Part shown: one piece after another, positions 43,853 through 58,825 of the stretch | Layout of the letters: every line of letters begins with the position of its first letter | Numbering within the stretch: the stretch's first letter is position 1 | DNA from: Paracidovorax wautersii | GTDB lineage: Bacteria; Pseudomonadota; Gammaproteobacteria; Burkholderiales; Burkholderiaceae_C | Assembly (NCBI RefSeq): GCF_900113035.1 | Contig: NZ_FONX01000020.1 | Span: 1-64,000, forward strand | Direction of reading: 5' to 3' | Length of the DNA stretch: 64,000 nucleotides | Position numbers and translations under genes: made by a program | The notes under the pieces: generated by a model | Told to the model about the DNA's origin: nothing | Database searches by the model: none | Seen by the model: only the letters and a program-made list of their open reading frames with translations

Positions 43853-44386
43853 TTATTTCTTCTTGGTCTCTTTGATCGTGACTTTTTCGTCCGCATAGCG
43901 GATGCCCTTGCCCTTGTAGGGCTCGGGAGGACGAACGGCACGGATCTCAGCAGCCAATTGGCCGACGCGCTGGCGGTCGGCACCCTTGATCACGATTTCG
44001 GTCGGGGTCGGGGTGGCGACGGTGATGCCAGCAGGCATTTCGAAGTTCACGGGGTGCGAGTAGCCGACGTTGAGGTTCAGCTTGGCGCCCGAAGCCGCCG
44101 CCTTGTAACCCACACCGATCAGGCTCAGCTTCTTTTCGAAGCCCTTGCTCACGCCCAGCACCATGTTGTTCACCAACTGACGGATGGTGCCGCTCATGGC
44201 GTTGGCTTCGCGGGAATCATTGGCAGGCTCGAAGCCGAGCTTGCCTTCGTTGTTGGACACCTTGACCAGGGCGTTCTGGGTCAGCGACAGCGTGCCGCCC
44301 GAACCCTTCACACTGATCTGGTCGCCATTGATGGACACATCCACGCCAGCGGGGATGGTCACCGGCATTTTTCCTACGCGGGACAT
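43853..44386 (-). CDS. rplF: 50S ribosomal protein L6
   Basis: The 177-residue L6 shows [20 protein letters not shown] and the C-terminal signature [20 protein letters not shown] followed by [20 protein letters not shown]. It lies near the sarcin-ricin loop. rplR follows after 11 bases. Confidence 0.98.
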   Translation of the reverse strand: MSRVGKMPVTIPAGVDVSINGDQISVKGSGGTLSLTQNALVKVSNNEGKLGFEPANDSREANAMSGTIRQLVNNMVLGVSKGFEKKLSLIGVGYKAAASGAKLNLNVGYSHPVNFEMPAGITVATPTPTEIVIKGADRQRVGQLAAEIRAVRPPEPYKGKGIRYADEKVTIKETKKK

Positions 44387-44410
44387 TTCAGTTTCTCCTC
44401 GATGCCACGG

Positions 44411-44806
44411 TTAAGCGACGTAGCAAAGCACTTCGCCGCCGACGCCGGTGGCACGTGCCTTGCGATCCGTCATCACGCCCTTGGGGGTGGTGACGATGGC
44501 AACGCCCAGGCCGTTCATGACCTGGGGGATGGAGTCGCGGCCCTTGTACACGCGCAGGCCAGGACGGCTCACGCGCTCGATGCGCTCGATCACCGGACGG
44601 CCGGCGTAGTACTTCAGTGCGATTTCAAGTTCGGACTTGCCGGCTTCGGTCTTGACCTGGAAGCCGTCGATATAACCCTCGTCCTTCAGCACTTGCGCGA
44701 TGGCGATCTTCACTTTGGAAGAAGGCACCAGCACGGTGGCTTTGGACACCATCTGCGCGTTACGGATGCGGGTCAGCAAGTCAGCGATGGGATCACTCAT
44801 GCTCAT
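44411..44806 (-). CDS. rpsH: 30S ribosomal protein S8
   Basis: The 131-residue S8 contains [20 protein letters not shown] and, at the C-terminus, STPKG-type region [20 protein letters not shown] followed by EVLCYVA. S8 is the autogenous repressor of the spc operon in E. coli. ATG 44806, with AGGAG upstream, precedes a second in-frame ATG two codons later. Confidence 0.97.
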   Translation of the reverse strand: MSMSDPIADLLTRIRNAQMVSKATVLVPSSKVKIAIAQVLKDEGYIDGFQVKTEAGKSELEIALKYYAGRPVIERIERVSRPGLRVYKGRDSIPQVMNGLGVAIVTTPKGVMTDRKARATGVGGEVLCYVA

Positions 44807-44826
44807 GTTGTATCTCTCCTGCCTGC

Positions 44827-45132
44827 TTACCAGCTGGCCTTGGTGACACCAGGGATGTCGCCGGCAAATGCCAGTTCACGGATCTTCGCGCGAGCCAGAC
44901 CGAACTGGCGGAACGTACCGCGGGGACGACCGGTGATTTCGCAACGGTTGCGCTGGCGCGTGGGATTCGCGTTGCGGGGAAGCTTCTGCAGGCCCAGGCG
45001 GGCTGCGTCACGCTCTTCGTCGCTACGCTTGGCGTCGCCGGCGATAGCCTTCAGCTCGGCATACTTGGCGGCGTACTTGGCGGCCAGTTTTTCGCGCTTC
45101 AGTTCGCGCTGGATCAAAGCTACTTTAGCCAT
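44827..45132 (-). CDS. rpsN: 30S ribosomal protein S14 (zinc-independent form)
   Basis: The 101-residue S14 starts [20 protein letters not shown] and has [20 protein letters not shown] followed by [20 protein letters not shown]. It is the long form without the CxxC zinc motifs of the short S14. Located between rplE and rpsH. Confidence 0.97.
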   Translation of the reverse strand: MAKVALIQRELKREKLAAKYAAKYAELKAIAGDAKRSDEERDAARLGLQKLPRNANPTRQRNRCEITGRPRGTFRQFGLARAKIRELAFAGDIPGVTKASW

Positions 45133-45140
45133 ACGCTGCC

Positions 45141-45680
45141 TCAGTTCTTGAAGGGGAAACGGAAGCCAGCGAGAAGCGCCTTGGCTTCTTCGTCGGTCTT
45201 GGCCGTCGTGGTGATGCTGATATTGAGACCGCGCAAGGCATCGACCTTGTCGTACTCGATTTCAGGGAAGATGATCTGTTCTTTGACGCCGATGTTGTAG
45301 TTGCCACGGCCGTCGAAAGCGCGGCCGGAGATACCACGGAAGTCACGGACGCGGGGCAGAGCCACGGTCACGAAACGGTCCAGGAACTCATACATCTGAA
45401 CGCCACGCAGGGTGACCATGCAGCCGATGGCCTGGCCTTCGCGGATCTTGAAACCAGCGATAGCCTTCTTGGCCTTGGTGACCACGGGCTTTTGGCCGGC
45501 GATCTTGGTCAGGTCAGCCACGGCGTTGTCCATGACCTTCTTGTCGGAAACAGCTTCGCTCACACCCATGTTCAGGGTGATCTTCGTCAGGCGAGGAACT
45601 TCCATCGACGACGTGTAGCCGAACTGCTTGGTGAGTTCGGGAACGATCTTTTCGCGGTAGTGTTGTTGCAGTCGTGCCAT
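45141..45680 (-). CDS. rplE: 50S ribosomal protein L5
   Basis: The 179-residue L5 has [59 protein letters not shown] and [20 protein letters not shown], all conserved. It binds 5S rRNA and the P-site tRNA elbow and bridges to S13. Confidence 0.98.
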   Translation of the reverse strand: MARLQQHYREKIVPELTKQFGYTSSMEVPRLTKITLNMGVSEAVSDKKVMDNAVADLTKIAGQKPVVTKAKKAIAGFKIREGQAIGCMVTLRGVQMYEFLDRFVTVALPRVRDFRGISGRAFDGRGNYNIGVKEQIIFPEIEYDKVDALRGLNISITTTAKTDEEAKALLAGFRFPFKN

Positions 45681-45689
45681 GTTGACTCC

Positions 45690-46010
45690 TTACGCCGCCT
45701 TGATTTCAGCGCCGCTGGACTTGAACACGCGAACGCGCGAACCATCCGCTTGCACCTTGATGCCAACGCGATCGGCCTTGCCGGTTGCCGCGTTGAAGAT
45801 GGCCACATTCGATTGGTGGATAGGCATGGACTTTTCCACGATGCCGCCGGTGGAACCCTTCATGGGGTTCGGCTTGACGTGCTTCTTGACCGTGTTGATG
45901 CCTTCGATGACCACATGGGAATCATCGTGGCGCAGCGTCACAGTGCCGCGCTTGCCCTTGTCGCGCCCGGTGAGCACGATCACTTCATCGCCCTTGCGAA
46001 TCTTGTTCAT
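45690..46010 (-). CDS. rplX: 50S ribosomal protein L24
   Basis: The 106-residue L24 begins [20 protein letters not shown], a KOW motif, and continues [20 protein letters not shown]. It is an assembly initiator near the exit tunnel. rplN ends nine bases upstream. Confidence 0.97.
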   Translation of the reverse strand: MNKIRKGDEVIVLTGRDKGKRGTVTLRHDDSHVVIEGINTVKKHVKPNPMKGSTGGIVEKSMPIHQSNVAIFNAATGKADRVGIKVQADGSRVRVFKSSGAEIKAA

Positions 46011-46019
46011 GGCGAGTCC

Positions 46020-46388
46020 TCAGAGAACTTCGGGAGCCAGGGACACGATCTTCATGAACCGCTCGGTACGCAGTTCACGCGTCACGGGGCCAAAGATGCG
46101 GGTGCCGATGGGCTCCAGCTTTGCATTCAGCAACACAGCTGCGTTGCCGTCGAATTTGACGAGCGAGCCATCGCCGCGGCGAATGCCCTTCGCCGTGCGA
46201 ACCACCACTGCGCTGTAAACCTCGCCTTTTTTGACGCGGCCACGGGGAGCGGCTTCTTTCACGCTGACCTTGATGATGTCGCCCACGCTGGCGTAGCGAC
46301 GCTTGGAGCCCCCCAGCACCTTGATGCACAGGACGGACTTCGCGCCGGTGTTATCGGCGACGTCTAACCGGGTTTCTGTCTGGATCAT
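46020..46388 (-). CDS. rplN: 50S ribosomal protein L14
   Basis: The 122-residue L14 starts [20 protein letters not shown] and contains the family signature around [20 protein letters not shown] and [20 protein letters not shown]. It is the first gene of the unit here: no rpsQ lies upstream, and a promoter stands about 160 bases before the start. ATG 46388 is fixed by the family N-terminus, although the frame is open further up. Confidence 0.98.
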   Translation of the reverse strand: MIQTETRLDVADNTGAKSVLCIKVLGGSKRRYASVGDIIKVSVKEAAPRGRVKKGEVYSAVVVRTAKGIRRGDGSLVKFDGNAAVLLNAKLEPIGTRIFGPVTRELRTERFMKIVSLAPEVL

Positions 46389-46547
46389 TTCAATATTCCC
46401 AACTTGCACCAGAGGATCGCCAGCCCCAGAGAACTTCTCAAGGGCTGAAATCAGCCAGTCAGTCTTGGGCCCGTCGTCCACACCGCAAACCATTTGCAGC
46501 GCTTCCGTCTGGGCAGAAACTCCGCGTCTTTTAACGCGAAGCCCTCC

Positions 46548-46576
46548 ATTGTGGCAAAACCTGGAGGGGGAGTCAA
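46548..46576 (-). promoter_or_regulatory. Promoter of the rplN-led ribosomal operon
   Basis: On the minus strand TTGACT (46576-46571) is followed by 17 bases and CACAAT (46553-46548), a good sigma-70 match. It starts immediately after the glpD stop (46584). The predicted leader of about 150 bases before rplN could carry regulatory structure; a small stem GCGT/ACGC (near 46524-46537) is the only hairpin I noticed. Confidence 0.65.
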
Positions 46577-46583
46577 GGCCCCG

Positions 46584-48176
46584 TCAAGCAGGCACGTGGG
46601 CGTACTGTTGCGCGAGCGCCAAGAAGGCGTCGAGCTGGGGGTCGGTGCCCAGCTCGTCCTGCAGCAGGGCGGCCACGGCGGGCGCCAGCGAGGCGGCCAG
46701 CCGGGCGTCCAGGAAGAGCAGGCGCGAACGGCGCGCCAGCACATCCTCGACGGTGCGGGCGTATTCGTGGCGCGCCGCGAAGCGGACCATGGCCTCGGTG
46801 AGGCCGGGCGCCAGCTCCACGTCTGCCCCGGGCAGGGCGGCCACCAGCGCCGCCTCGGTGCCGTAGGAGTGCAGGCCCTGCGCGTCGCAGAGGCGCTGCG
46901 GCACCGCCCCGTCCGGCGCGCCCACCACGGGCAGGTCGCTGGTGCGCGATGCGGAGCGCGGGGCGAGCAGATGCTCTTCGACGCATTTCTGCAACACGTC
47001 TTCGGCCATGGCGCGGTAGGTGGTCCATTTGCCGCCGGTGACGGTGACCAGGCCGCTGCGGCCCACGGCCACCGTGTGCTCGCGGCTAATGGCCTTGGTG
47101 TTGCCGTCGTCGTCCTGGGGCTTGACCAGGGGGCGCAGGCCCACCCAGATGCTGCGCACGTCGGCGGCCTGGGGAGCGCGGCGCAGGTAGCGCGCCGACT
47201 CGCCCAGGATGAAGGCGACCTCTTCGTGCAGGGCGACGGGCTCGCGTGCGAGGTCATGGCGCGGGCTGTCGGTGGTGCCCAGGATGAGCTTGCCCAGCCA
47301 GGGCACGGCGAAAAGCACGCGGCCGTCGGCCGTCTTGGGCACCATCAGCGCGTGGTCGGAGGGCAAAAAGTCGCGGTCCACCACGATGTGCACGCCCTGG
47401 CTGGGCGCCACCATGGGCCGCACCGGGTTTCCGGTGGCTTCGCCGTCCTGCTGGCGCAGGCCGTCCACCCACACGCCGGTGGCGTTGACCACGCAGGCGG
47501 CGCGGATCTCGAAGCGGCGGCCGGTTTCGGCGTCTTCGCAGACCAGGCCGGCCACCTTGCCGGCTTCGTGGATCAGTTCGCGGGCCGGGCAGTAGTTGAC
47601 CAGCAGCGCGCCGTGGGCGGCGGCCGTGCGTGCCAGAGCGAGCGCCAGGCGCGCATCGTCGAACTGGCCATCCCAGTATTTGACGCCGCCCTTGAGCCCT
47701 TCGGGCCGGGCGGTGGGCAGGCAGCGCAGCGCTTGCGCGCGGCCCAGGAATTCGGTGGCACCCAGGCCGGCCTTGCCGGCCAGGGCGTCGTACATCTTCA
47801 GGCCGACGCCGTAGAAAGGCGTCTCCCAGAACTTGTAGGAAGGCATCACGAAGGCCAGCGGCTGCGCCAGATGCGGGGCGTTGTGCAGCAGCGTGGTGCG
47901 TTCGTGCAGGGCTTCGCGCACCAGGGAGATATTGCCCTGGGCGAGATAGCGCACCCCTCCGTGGACCAGCTTGGTAGCGCGCGACGAGGTGCCCTTGGCG
48001 AAGTCGTGCGACTCCACCAGCACCACGCGGTAGCCACGGGTGGCCGCGTCCAGCGCCACACCCAGCCCGGTCGCCCCGCCGCCGATCACCGCCAGGTCGT
48101 AGGCGACCGGCTCGGCGAGGCGGGCCAGCAGATCGGCGCGGACAGTCGGCAGCGGGGTGGCGGGAACGTGGTTCAT
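46584..48176 (-). CDS. glpD: Glycerol-3-phosphate dehydrogenase (FAD, respiratory)
   Basis: GlpD oxidises sn-glycerol-3-phosphate to dihydroxyacetone phosphate and passes electrons to quinone at the inner membrane. The 530-residue protein has the FAD fingerprint DLAVIGGGATGLGVALDAAT (about 29-48), VVLVESHDFAKGTSSRATKL, VHGGVRYLAQGN and the domain motifs VNATGVWVDGLRQQ and TVTGGKWTTYRAMAEDVLQK. Length is slightly above E. coli GlpD (501). ATG 48176 lies 31 bases from a palindrome shared with the glp transporter promoter, so GlpR control is likely. Confidence 0.96.
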   Translation of the reverse strand: MNHVPATPLPTVRADLLARLAEPVAYDLAVIGGGATGLGVALDAATRGYRVVLVESHDFAKGTSSRATKLVHGGVRYLAQGNISLVREALHERTTLLHNAPHLAQPLAFVMPSYKFWETPFYGVGLKMYDALAGKAGLGATEFLGRAQALRCLPTARPEGLKGGVKYWDGQFDDARLALALARTAAAHGALLVNYCPARELIHEAGKVAGLVCEDAETGRRFEIRAACVVNATGVWVDGLRQQDGEATGNPVRPMVAPSQGVHIVVDRDFLPSDHALMVPKTADGRVLFAVPWLGKLILGTTDSPRHDLAREPVALHEEVAFILGESARYLRRAPQAADVRSIWVGLRPLVKPQDDDGNTKAISREHTVAVGRSGLVTVTGGKWTTYRAMAEDVLQKCVEEHLLAPRSASRTSDLPVVGAPDGAVPQRLCDAQGLHSYGTEAALVAALPGADVELAPGLTEAMVRFAARHEYARTVEDVLARRSRLLFLDARLAASLAPAVAALLQDELGTDPQLDAFLALAQQYAHVPA

Positions 48177-48207
48177 GGGGTGGGATTGTCCATTGGTCGC
48201 GGAGGAT

Positions 48208-48225
48208 TTAAGGGTAAACCCTTAA
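48208..48225. promoter_or_regulatory. Candidate GlpR operator upstream of glpD
   Basis: TTAAGGGTAAACCCTTAA is an 18-base inverted repeat with perfect 8-bp arms around AA, 31 bases before the glpD start. The same core (GGGTAAACC) recurs at 54751-54766 before the transporter operon. Its position near a start codon fits repression. Confidence 0.6.
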
Positions 48226-48228
48226 TTT

Positions 48229-48247
48229 CTTTGCCATGCCGGCAAAG
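48229..48247. other. Inverted repeat beside the glpD operator
   Basis: CTTTGCC (48229-48235) and GGCAAAG (48241-48247) pair around ATGCC. It could be the transcription terminator of the upstream glpV-led end of the operon, or a second protein-binding site next to the operator. The sequence alone does not decide. Confidence 0.4.
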
Positions 48248-48330
48248 GTGGGGAGACAGCGGTGGGCCTGCAGCCGGCCAGCGGCGGAGAAGGAGGCGGC
48301 AAGCGCCCCCGCTCCCCGCCCTTGCCCCGG

Positions 48331-50064
<1,734 letters not shown>

Positions 50065-50164
50065 GGTTGTCTCCTCGTTGGATGTATGGATGTCGTCCCC
50101 TGCTGCCATTGCGAATCGGCCGGCGGCCCCGGGGAACGGGGGGCCACCGGCCTGCGAAACAAAA

Positions 50165-50473
50165 TCAGCCCCGGCGCATGACGAGCGCGAGCACGGCCAT
50201 GGAGATGACGAAGCTGATCCAGACGGAAGGCTCCTGCTCCAGCTTGAACCACTCGGCGAACTTCGCGCCCAGGCCCACGAAGATCAGGTTGATGTAGGCC
50301 GCCGAGAGCAGGCCGATGAAGAGCCGGTCGCCGCGCGTGGTGGCGATGGGCAGGAAGCCCCGGCGCAAGGTGGTGGGGGACTTGGCCTCCCACACGGCCA
50401 TGCCGGCGAGCATGAGCACGATGCAGATAAAAAACACGGCCACAGGCGTGGTCCAGGCCATCCAGTCAAACAT
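50165..50473 (-). CDS. glpU: DUF2160 small membrane protein of the glycerol transporter locus (GlpU-type)
   Basis: The 102-residue protein has three membrane helices (about 7-27 VAVFFICIVLMLAGMAVW; 52-72; 83-98) and the family segments SPTTLRRGFLPIATTRGDRL and AKFAEWFKLEQEPSVWISFV. DUF2160 proteins accompany the glpSTPQV genes in rhizobia (glpU) and in betaproteobacteria but have no known role; they may assist the permease or binding protein. It is separated from glpQ by 167 bases that hold a dispersed repeat. Confidence 0.82.
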   Translation of the reverse strand: MFDWMAWTTPVAVFFICIVLMLAGMAVWEAKSPTTLRRGFLPIATTRGDRLFIGLLSAAYINLIFVGLGAKFAEWFKLEQEPSVWISFVISMAVLALVMRRG

Positions 50474-50548
50474 GAGCGACTCCTAGCAGTGAGCGATGAA
50501 CCGCACCGTCGCGACGGCACGATAGGCGCGCGGCCCTACACCAGGGAC

Positions 50549-50634
50549 GCCGAGCAAGGGCCGCCCCGCAGCGAGGGCGTCGTCCCCCTCCCGCGAAGCG
50601 AGAGAGGGGTGAAGGCGCGCAGCGACTCAGGGGG
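50549..50634 (-). repeat. Dispersed repeat family B, copy 1
   Basis: Read on the minus strand, it starts CCCCCTGAGTCGCTGCGCGC and contains a hairpin built from CCCCTCTCTCGC and GCGGGAGGGGG, ending GGGGCGGCCCTTGCTCGGCG. It aligns along its length with the plus-strand copy at 55648-55745. It lies between glpQ and glpU within the transporter operon. Confidence 0.7.
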
Positions 50635-50640
50635 TGCATT

Positions 50641-51453
50641 TCAAACTCTCCCCATCGCAAAGCCTTTTGCGATGTAGTGCCGCACGAACCAGATGACGAT
50701 GGCGCCGGGCACGATGGTGAGCACGCCGGCGGCGGCCAGCGTCGCCCAGTCCATGCCCGAGGCGCTCACCGTGCGCGTCATGGTCGCCACGATGGGCTTG
50801 GCGTTCACGCTGGTGAGGGTGCGCGCCAGCAGCAGCTCCACCCAGCTGAACATGAAGCAGAAGAACGCGGCCACACCCACGCCGGCCTTGATGAGGGGCA
50901 GGAAGATGGTGAGGAAGAAACGCGGGAAGCTGTAGCCGTCGATGTAGGCGGTCTCGTCGATCTCGCGCGGGATGCCGCTCATGAAGCCCTCCAGGATCCA
51001 CACGGCCAGCGGCACGTTGAAGAGCAGATGCGCCAGCGCCACGGCGATGTGCGTGTCCATCAGGCCCACGGTGGTGTAGAGCTGGAAGAAGGGCAGCAGG
51101 AAGACGGCCGGCGGCGTCATGCGGTTGGTCAGCAGCCAGAAGAAGACGTGCTTGTCGCCCATGAACTGGTAGCGGCTGAAGGCGTAGGCGGCCGGCAGCG
51201 CCACGGCCAGCGAGATCACCGTGTTCATGGCCACGTAGATCAGGCTGTTGATGTAGCCCGAATACCAGGACTCGTCGGTGAAGATGGTCCGGTAGTTGTC
51301 CCAGGTGAAGTGCTGGGGCCAGAAGGTGAAGGCCGACAGGATCTCGGCGTTGGTCTTGAAGCTCATGTTGACCATCCAGTAGATGGGCAGCAGGGCGAAG
51401 ACCAGATAGGCCAGCAGGAAGATCGTGCGTTTGCGGAAGCGGCGCTCAGGCAT
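50641..51453 (-). CDS. glpQ: Glycerol ABC transporter permease GlpQ
   Basis: The 270-residue, six-helix permease (first helix TIFLLAYLVFALLPIYWMVN, about 9-28) has the binding-protein-dependent transport signature EAA-type loop around RFFLTIFLPLIKAGVGVAAF, preceded by EIDETAYIDGYSFPR (about 180-200), the coupling helix that docks to the ATPases. ATG 51453 is preceded by GAAAGGAA; a longer frame to 51510 is open. Pairs with GlpP to form the channel. Confidence 0.92.
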   Translation of the reverse strand: MPERRFRKRTIFLLAYLVFALLPIYWMVNMSFKTNAEILSAFTFWPQHFTWDNYRTIFTDESWYSGYINSLIYVAMNTVISLAVALPAAYAFSRYQFMGDKHVFFWLLTNRMTPPAVFLLPFFQLYTTVGLMDTHIAVALAHLLFNVPLAVWILEGFMSGIPREIDETAYIDGYSFPRFFLTIFLPLIKAGVGVAAFFCFMFSWVELLLARTLTSVNAKPIVATMTRTVSASGMDWATLAAAGVLTIVPGAIVIWFVRHYIAKGFAMGRV

Positions 51454-51531
51454 GGCTGCTATTCCTTTCGTAGCTGAAGGCGAAGGCGCCGTGCGCGCTG
51501 CGGGCTCCAAAGGGCGTGATGTGCGGGCGCA

Positions 51532-52422
<891 letters not shown>

Positions 52423-52483
52423 TCAATAACCTCCGTGCTGCGCACTGCGGTGCGAGCTTGCTTGGGGCGGCCCGGCGCGGCGC

Positions 52484-53557
<1,074 letters not shown>

Positions 53558-53562
53558 GTCGG

Positions 53563-54639
<1,077 letters not shown>

Positions 54640-54750
54640 GCAGCGACCCCTTTTGTATTCGTGTGATCGCCGCGCATTCGCCGAAGGCGTGCGCAGCCGG
54701 TCTTTGTTGTTCGATTCCGATCATTTTTGTTCTTTTCTGATCGCATCGAA

Positions 54751-54766
54751 TCAAGGTTTACCCTGA
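54751..54766. promoter_or_regulatory. Candidate GlpR operator between glpS and glpR
   Basis: TCAAGGTTTACCCTGA is an inverted repeat with one mismatch, and its reverse complement TCAGGGTAAACCTTGA shares the core with the glpD palindrome. It sits in the divergent 233-bp promoter region between glpS and glpR, positioned to control both. Just beside it (54771-54785) GTTCGTTTTCGTTCG offers TTCGTT half-sites of the kind bound by other GlpR proteins. Confidence 0.55.
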
Positions 54767-54872
54767 ATCAGTTCGTTTTCGTTCGCTTTAGAGTCGGGTC
54801 CACGGTCTTGCGCCGGGCCGGCCGGCTTTGCCTATCCTCTCGCCCTCCGACCTTTCCACTCCGCCCCATCCC

Positions 54873-55637
54873 GTGAACACCAATCCCCGCCAACTGCGCC
54901 TGCTCGAAGAAGTGCGTGCCCGCCAGTCCGCCACCGTCGAGCAGCTGGCCGACACCCTGGGCGTGACGCTGCAGACCGTGCGGCGCGACGTGCAGCGGCT
55001 GGCCGAGCTGGGCCTGGTGCGGCGCTTCCACGGCGGCGTGCGGGTGCCGATCTCCACCGTCGAGAACCTCGCCCACACCCAGCGCGAGACGCTGCACGCC
55101 GACGGCAAGGTCCGCATCGCGCGCGCCGTGGCCAGCCAGGTGCCCAACGACTGCTCGCTGATCCTCAACATCGGCACCACCACCGAGGCCATCGCCCGGG
55201 CGCTGCTGCAGCACCGGGGCCTGCGCGTCATCACCAACAACCTGAACGTGGCCGCCATCCTGAGCGGCAACCCCGAATTCGAGGTCATCGTGGCAGGCGG
55301 CGTGGTGCGCTCGCGCGACCGCGGCATCGTGGGCGAGGCGGCGGTGGACTTCATCCGCCAGTTCCGCGTGGACATCGCGCTCATCGGCATCTCCGGCATC
55401 GAACCGGACGGCACGCTGCGCGACTTCGACTACCGCGAGGTGAAGGTCGCGCAGACCATCATCGCCCAGGCCCGCGAGGTCTGGCTGGCCGCCGACCACA
55501 GCAAGTTCAGCCGCGCCGCCATGGTGCAGGCCGCCACGCTGGCGCAGATCGGGCGCCTCTTCACCGACGCGCCGCCGCCCGAGCCCTTCCCCGCCCTGCT
55601 GCGCGAAGCCGGCGTGGACTGCGTGGTCGCAGCGTGA
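54873..55637 (+). CDS. glpR: DeoR family regulator of glycerol metabolism
   Basis: The 254-residue repressor has the DeoR winged helix at the N-terminus (NTNPRQLRLLEEVRARQSAT, VEQLADTLGVTLQTVRRDVQ, RRFHGGVR) and the sugar-phosphate-binding DeoRC domain (CSLILNIGTTTEAIARALL, TNNLNVAAIL, ALIGISGIEPDGTLRDFDYR, WLAADHSKF). Members bind glycerol-3-phosphate and release DNA. GTG at 54873 gives the usual N-terminus; a TTG at 54828 is the only other start and adds 15 Pro-rich residues. It is divergent from the transporter operon and upstream of glpK. Confidence 0.92.
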   Translation: MNTNPRQLRLLEEVRARQSATVEQLADTLGVTLQTVRRDVQRLAELGLVRRFHGGVRVPISTVENLAHTQRETLHADGKVRIARAVASQVPNDCSLILNIGTTTEAIARALLQHRGLRVITNNLNVAAILSGNPEFEVIVAGGVVRSRDRGIVGEAAVDFIRQFRVDIALIGISGIEPDGTLRDFDYREVKVAQTIIAQAREVWLAADHSKFSRAAMVQAATLAQIGRLFTDAPPPEPFPALLREAGVDCVVAA

Positions 55638-55647
55638 TGAAGAACAT

Positions 55648-55745
55648 CCCCCTGAGGCGCTGCGCGCCTTCCCCCTTCTCTCGCAGGGCTGCGCCCTGCG
55701 GGAAGGGGGACACCGCCGGCGCGGCGGGGCGGCCCTTGCGCGGCG
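55648..55745 (+). repeat. Dispersed repeat family B, copy 2
   Basis: Starts CCCCCTGAGGCGCTGCGCGC, has a long imperfect hairpin (CTTCCCCCTTC with GGAAGGGGG, and GCAGGGC with GCCCTGC inside), and ends GGGGCGGCCCTTGCGCGGCG. It matches the minus-strand copy at 50549-50634. It fills most of the glpR-glpK gap. Confidence 0.7.
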
Positions 55746-55826
55746 GTTGCCGGGCCAGGCCGCGCCTGCACCCAGCGCAACGCCCCATGCCCGGCGCATG
55801 ACGCCCATCCCATACCGGATCTCACC

Positions 55827-57320
<1,494 letters not shown>

Positions 57321-57401
57321 TCCCTGCGCGGCCGGGCGCAGGCGCAGGCAGGCGCTACCATCCGGCGCAGCCTTTTTCCACTCGCCTGCAACGACCGCAC
57401 C

Positions 57402-58250
57402 ATGACCGACGCCTCCGCCCAAGCCCCCGCCTCCTCGCAACCCGCCATCGCCTTCATCGGCGGCGGCAACATGGCCAGCGCCATCATCGGCGGGCTGATC
57501 CACCAGGGCGTGCCGGCCAGCCGCATCGAGGTGGTGGAGCCCTGGGCCGAGGCCCGCGCCGCCCTGCTGCAGCAGCACGGCGTCACGGCGCAGGAGGCCG
57601 CCGGCCCCGCGCTGCAGCGCGCCGGCCTGGTGGTCTGGGCCGTCAAGCCGCAGACCTTCAAGGACGCCGCCGCCGCCGTGCGCCCGCACACCGCGCCCGG
57701 CGCCGTCCACCTGAGCGTGGCGGCCGGCATCCGCTCGGACAGCATCGCCGCCTGGCTGGGCAGCGAGCGCATCGTGCGCACCATGCCCAACACGCCCGCG
57801 CTGATCGGCCAGGGCATGACCGCCCTCTTCGCCCGCCCGGCGATCACCGCCGCCGACCGCGCGCTGGTCGATGAGACGCTCGCCAGCACCGGCGAGCTGC
57901 TGTGGGTGGAGCAGGAGGCGCAGCTCGACGCCGTCACCGCGCTCTCGGGCTCGGGCCCGGCCTATGTGTTCTTCTTCCTCGAAGCGATGACCCGGGCCGG
58001 CGTGGACATGGGCCTCTCGGCCGAGCAGGCGCACCGCCTGGCCGTGGGCACCTTCACCGGCGCTTCGGAACTGGCGCGCCGCTCCGACGAGACGCCCGCC
58101 GTGCTGCGCCAGCGCGTCACCTCCAAGGGCGGCACCACCTATGCGGCCATCACCGCCATGGAGCACAGCGGCATGGCCGAGAGCTTCGCGCGCGCCCTGC
58201 AGGCGGCGCGGGACCGCGCCAGGGAGCTGGGCGACGAATTCGGCCGCTGA
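57402..58250 (+). CDS. proC: Pyrroline-5-carboxylate reductase
   Basis: ProC reduces 1-pyrroline-5-carboxylate to L-proline with NADPH. The 282-residue protein has the Rossmann loop AFIGGGNMASAIIGGLIHQG (about 16-35), LVVWAVKPQTFKDAAAAV, RTMPNTPALIGQGMTAL, and the substrate-site block TALSGSGPAYVFFFLEAMTR followed by QRVTSKGGTTYAAITAMEHS. It is monocistronic and convergent with the amidase gene. Confidence 0.96.
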   Translation: MTDASAQAPASSQPAIAFIGGGNMASAIIGGLIHQGVPASRIEVVEPWAEARAALLQQHGVTAQEAAGPALQRAGLVVWAVKPQTFKDAAAAVRPHTAPGAVHLSVAAGIRSDSIAAWLGSERIVRTMPNTPALIGQGMTALFARPAITAADRALVDETLASTGELLWVEQEAQLDAVTALSGSGPAYVFFFLEAMTRAGVDMGLSAEQAHRLAVGTFTGASELARRSDETPAVLRQRVTSKGGTTYAAITAMEHSGMAESFARALQAARDRARELGDEFGR

Positions 58251-58289
58251 GCCCAGCGCCAGCCGCCGCCAGCCGCGTCCGCGCCCGGC

Positions 58290-58790
58290 CTAGGCAGCCG
58301 CCAGCAGCAGCTCCGCCAGCCGGCGCCCCGCATGCGCCACCGTCTGCGCCCGCACCGCGGCGCGGTCGCCATCGAAGCGGCAGCGCTCGGCGAAGGTCTG
58401 CCCGCCCACGCGCCAGCCGAACCACACCGTGCCCACGGGCTTGTCGGCACTGCCGCCGCCGGGGCCGGCCACACCGGTGACGGCCAGCGCCACCTGGGCC
58501 GGCGAATGCGCCACGGCGCCTTCGGCCATGGCTCGGGCGACCGGCTCGCTCACCGCGCCATGGGCGGCGATGAGCTCGGGCGGCACGCCCAGCAGCTCGG
58601 ATTTGGCGGCGTTGGAATAGGTGACGAAGCCGCGCTCGAACCAGGTGCTGGAACCCGCCAGGTCGGTGCAGGCCGCCGCGATCAGGCCGCCCGTGCAGCT
58701 CTCGGCCGTGGCCAGCATCCAGCCGCGCGCGGCCAGCAGACCGGCGATATGGGACCAATCGGCCGGCAGCGCAGGTGCAGAGAGCGCCAT
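58290..58790 (-). CDS. CinA C-terminal domain amidase (PncC-type nicotinamide-nucleotide amidohydrolase)
   Basis: The 166-residue protein is the stand-alone CinA_C domain: [20 protein letters not shown] (with the catalytic Ser-Cys region), [60 protein letters not shown]. PncC deamidates nicotinamide mononucleotide to recycle NAD. I chose ATG 58790 for its family-length product and GAGG-containing site upstream; an ATG at 58826 overlaps the pgpA stop (TGATG) and would add 12 residues, also plausible. It is co-transcribed with pgpA. Confidence 0.88.
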   Translation of the reverse strand: MALSAPALPADWSHIAGLLAARGWMLATAESCTGGLIAAACTDLAGSSTWFERGFVTYSNAAKSELLGVPPELIAAHGAVSEPVARAMAEGAVAHSPAQVALAVTGVAGPGGGSADKPVGTVWFGWRVGGQTFAERCRFDGDRAAVRAQTVAHAGRRLAELLLAAA

Positions 58791-58825
58791 GCGCTCCTCA
58801 TTCGATAGCATATCGCCGGACGCCA

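Noticed and set aside
46548-46583. A small gene in the glpD-rplN gap extending the rplN frame upstream to 46493
   Set aside because: The 35 extra codons do not match L14, whose N-terminus MIQTETRL starts at 46388.
48208-48225. The AAGGGT/ACCCTT palindrome as a transcription terminator
   Set aside because: The arms are AT-edged, it has a two-base centre that would not form a stable RNA loop, and its core recurs in another promoter, so an operator is more likely.
55638-55826. A GlpR operator before glpK
   Set aside because: The gap is filled by the family B repeat and shows no GGGTAAACC palindrome; glpK may be read through from glpR.
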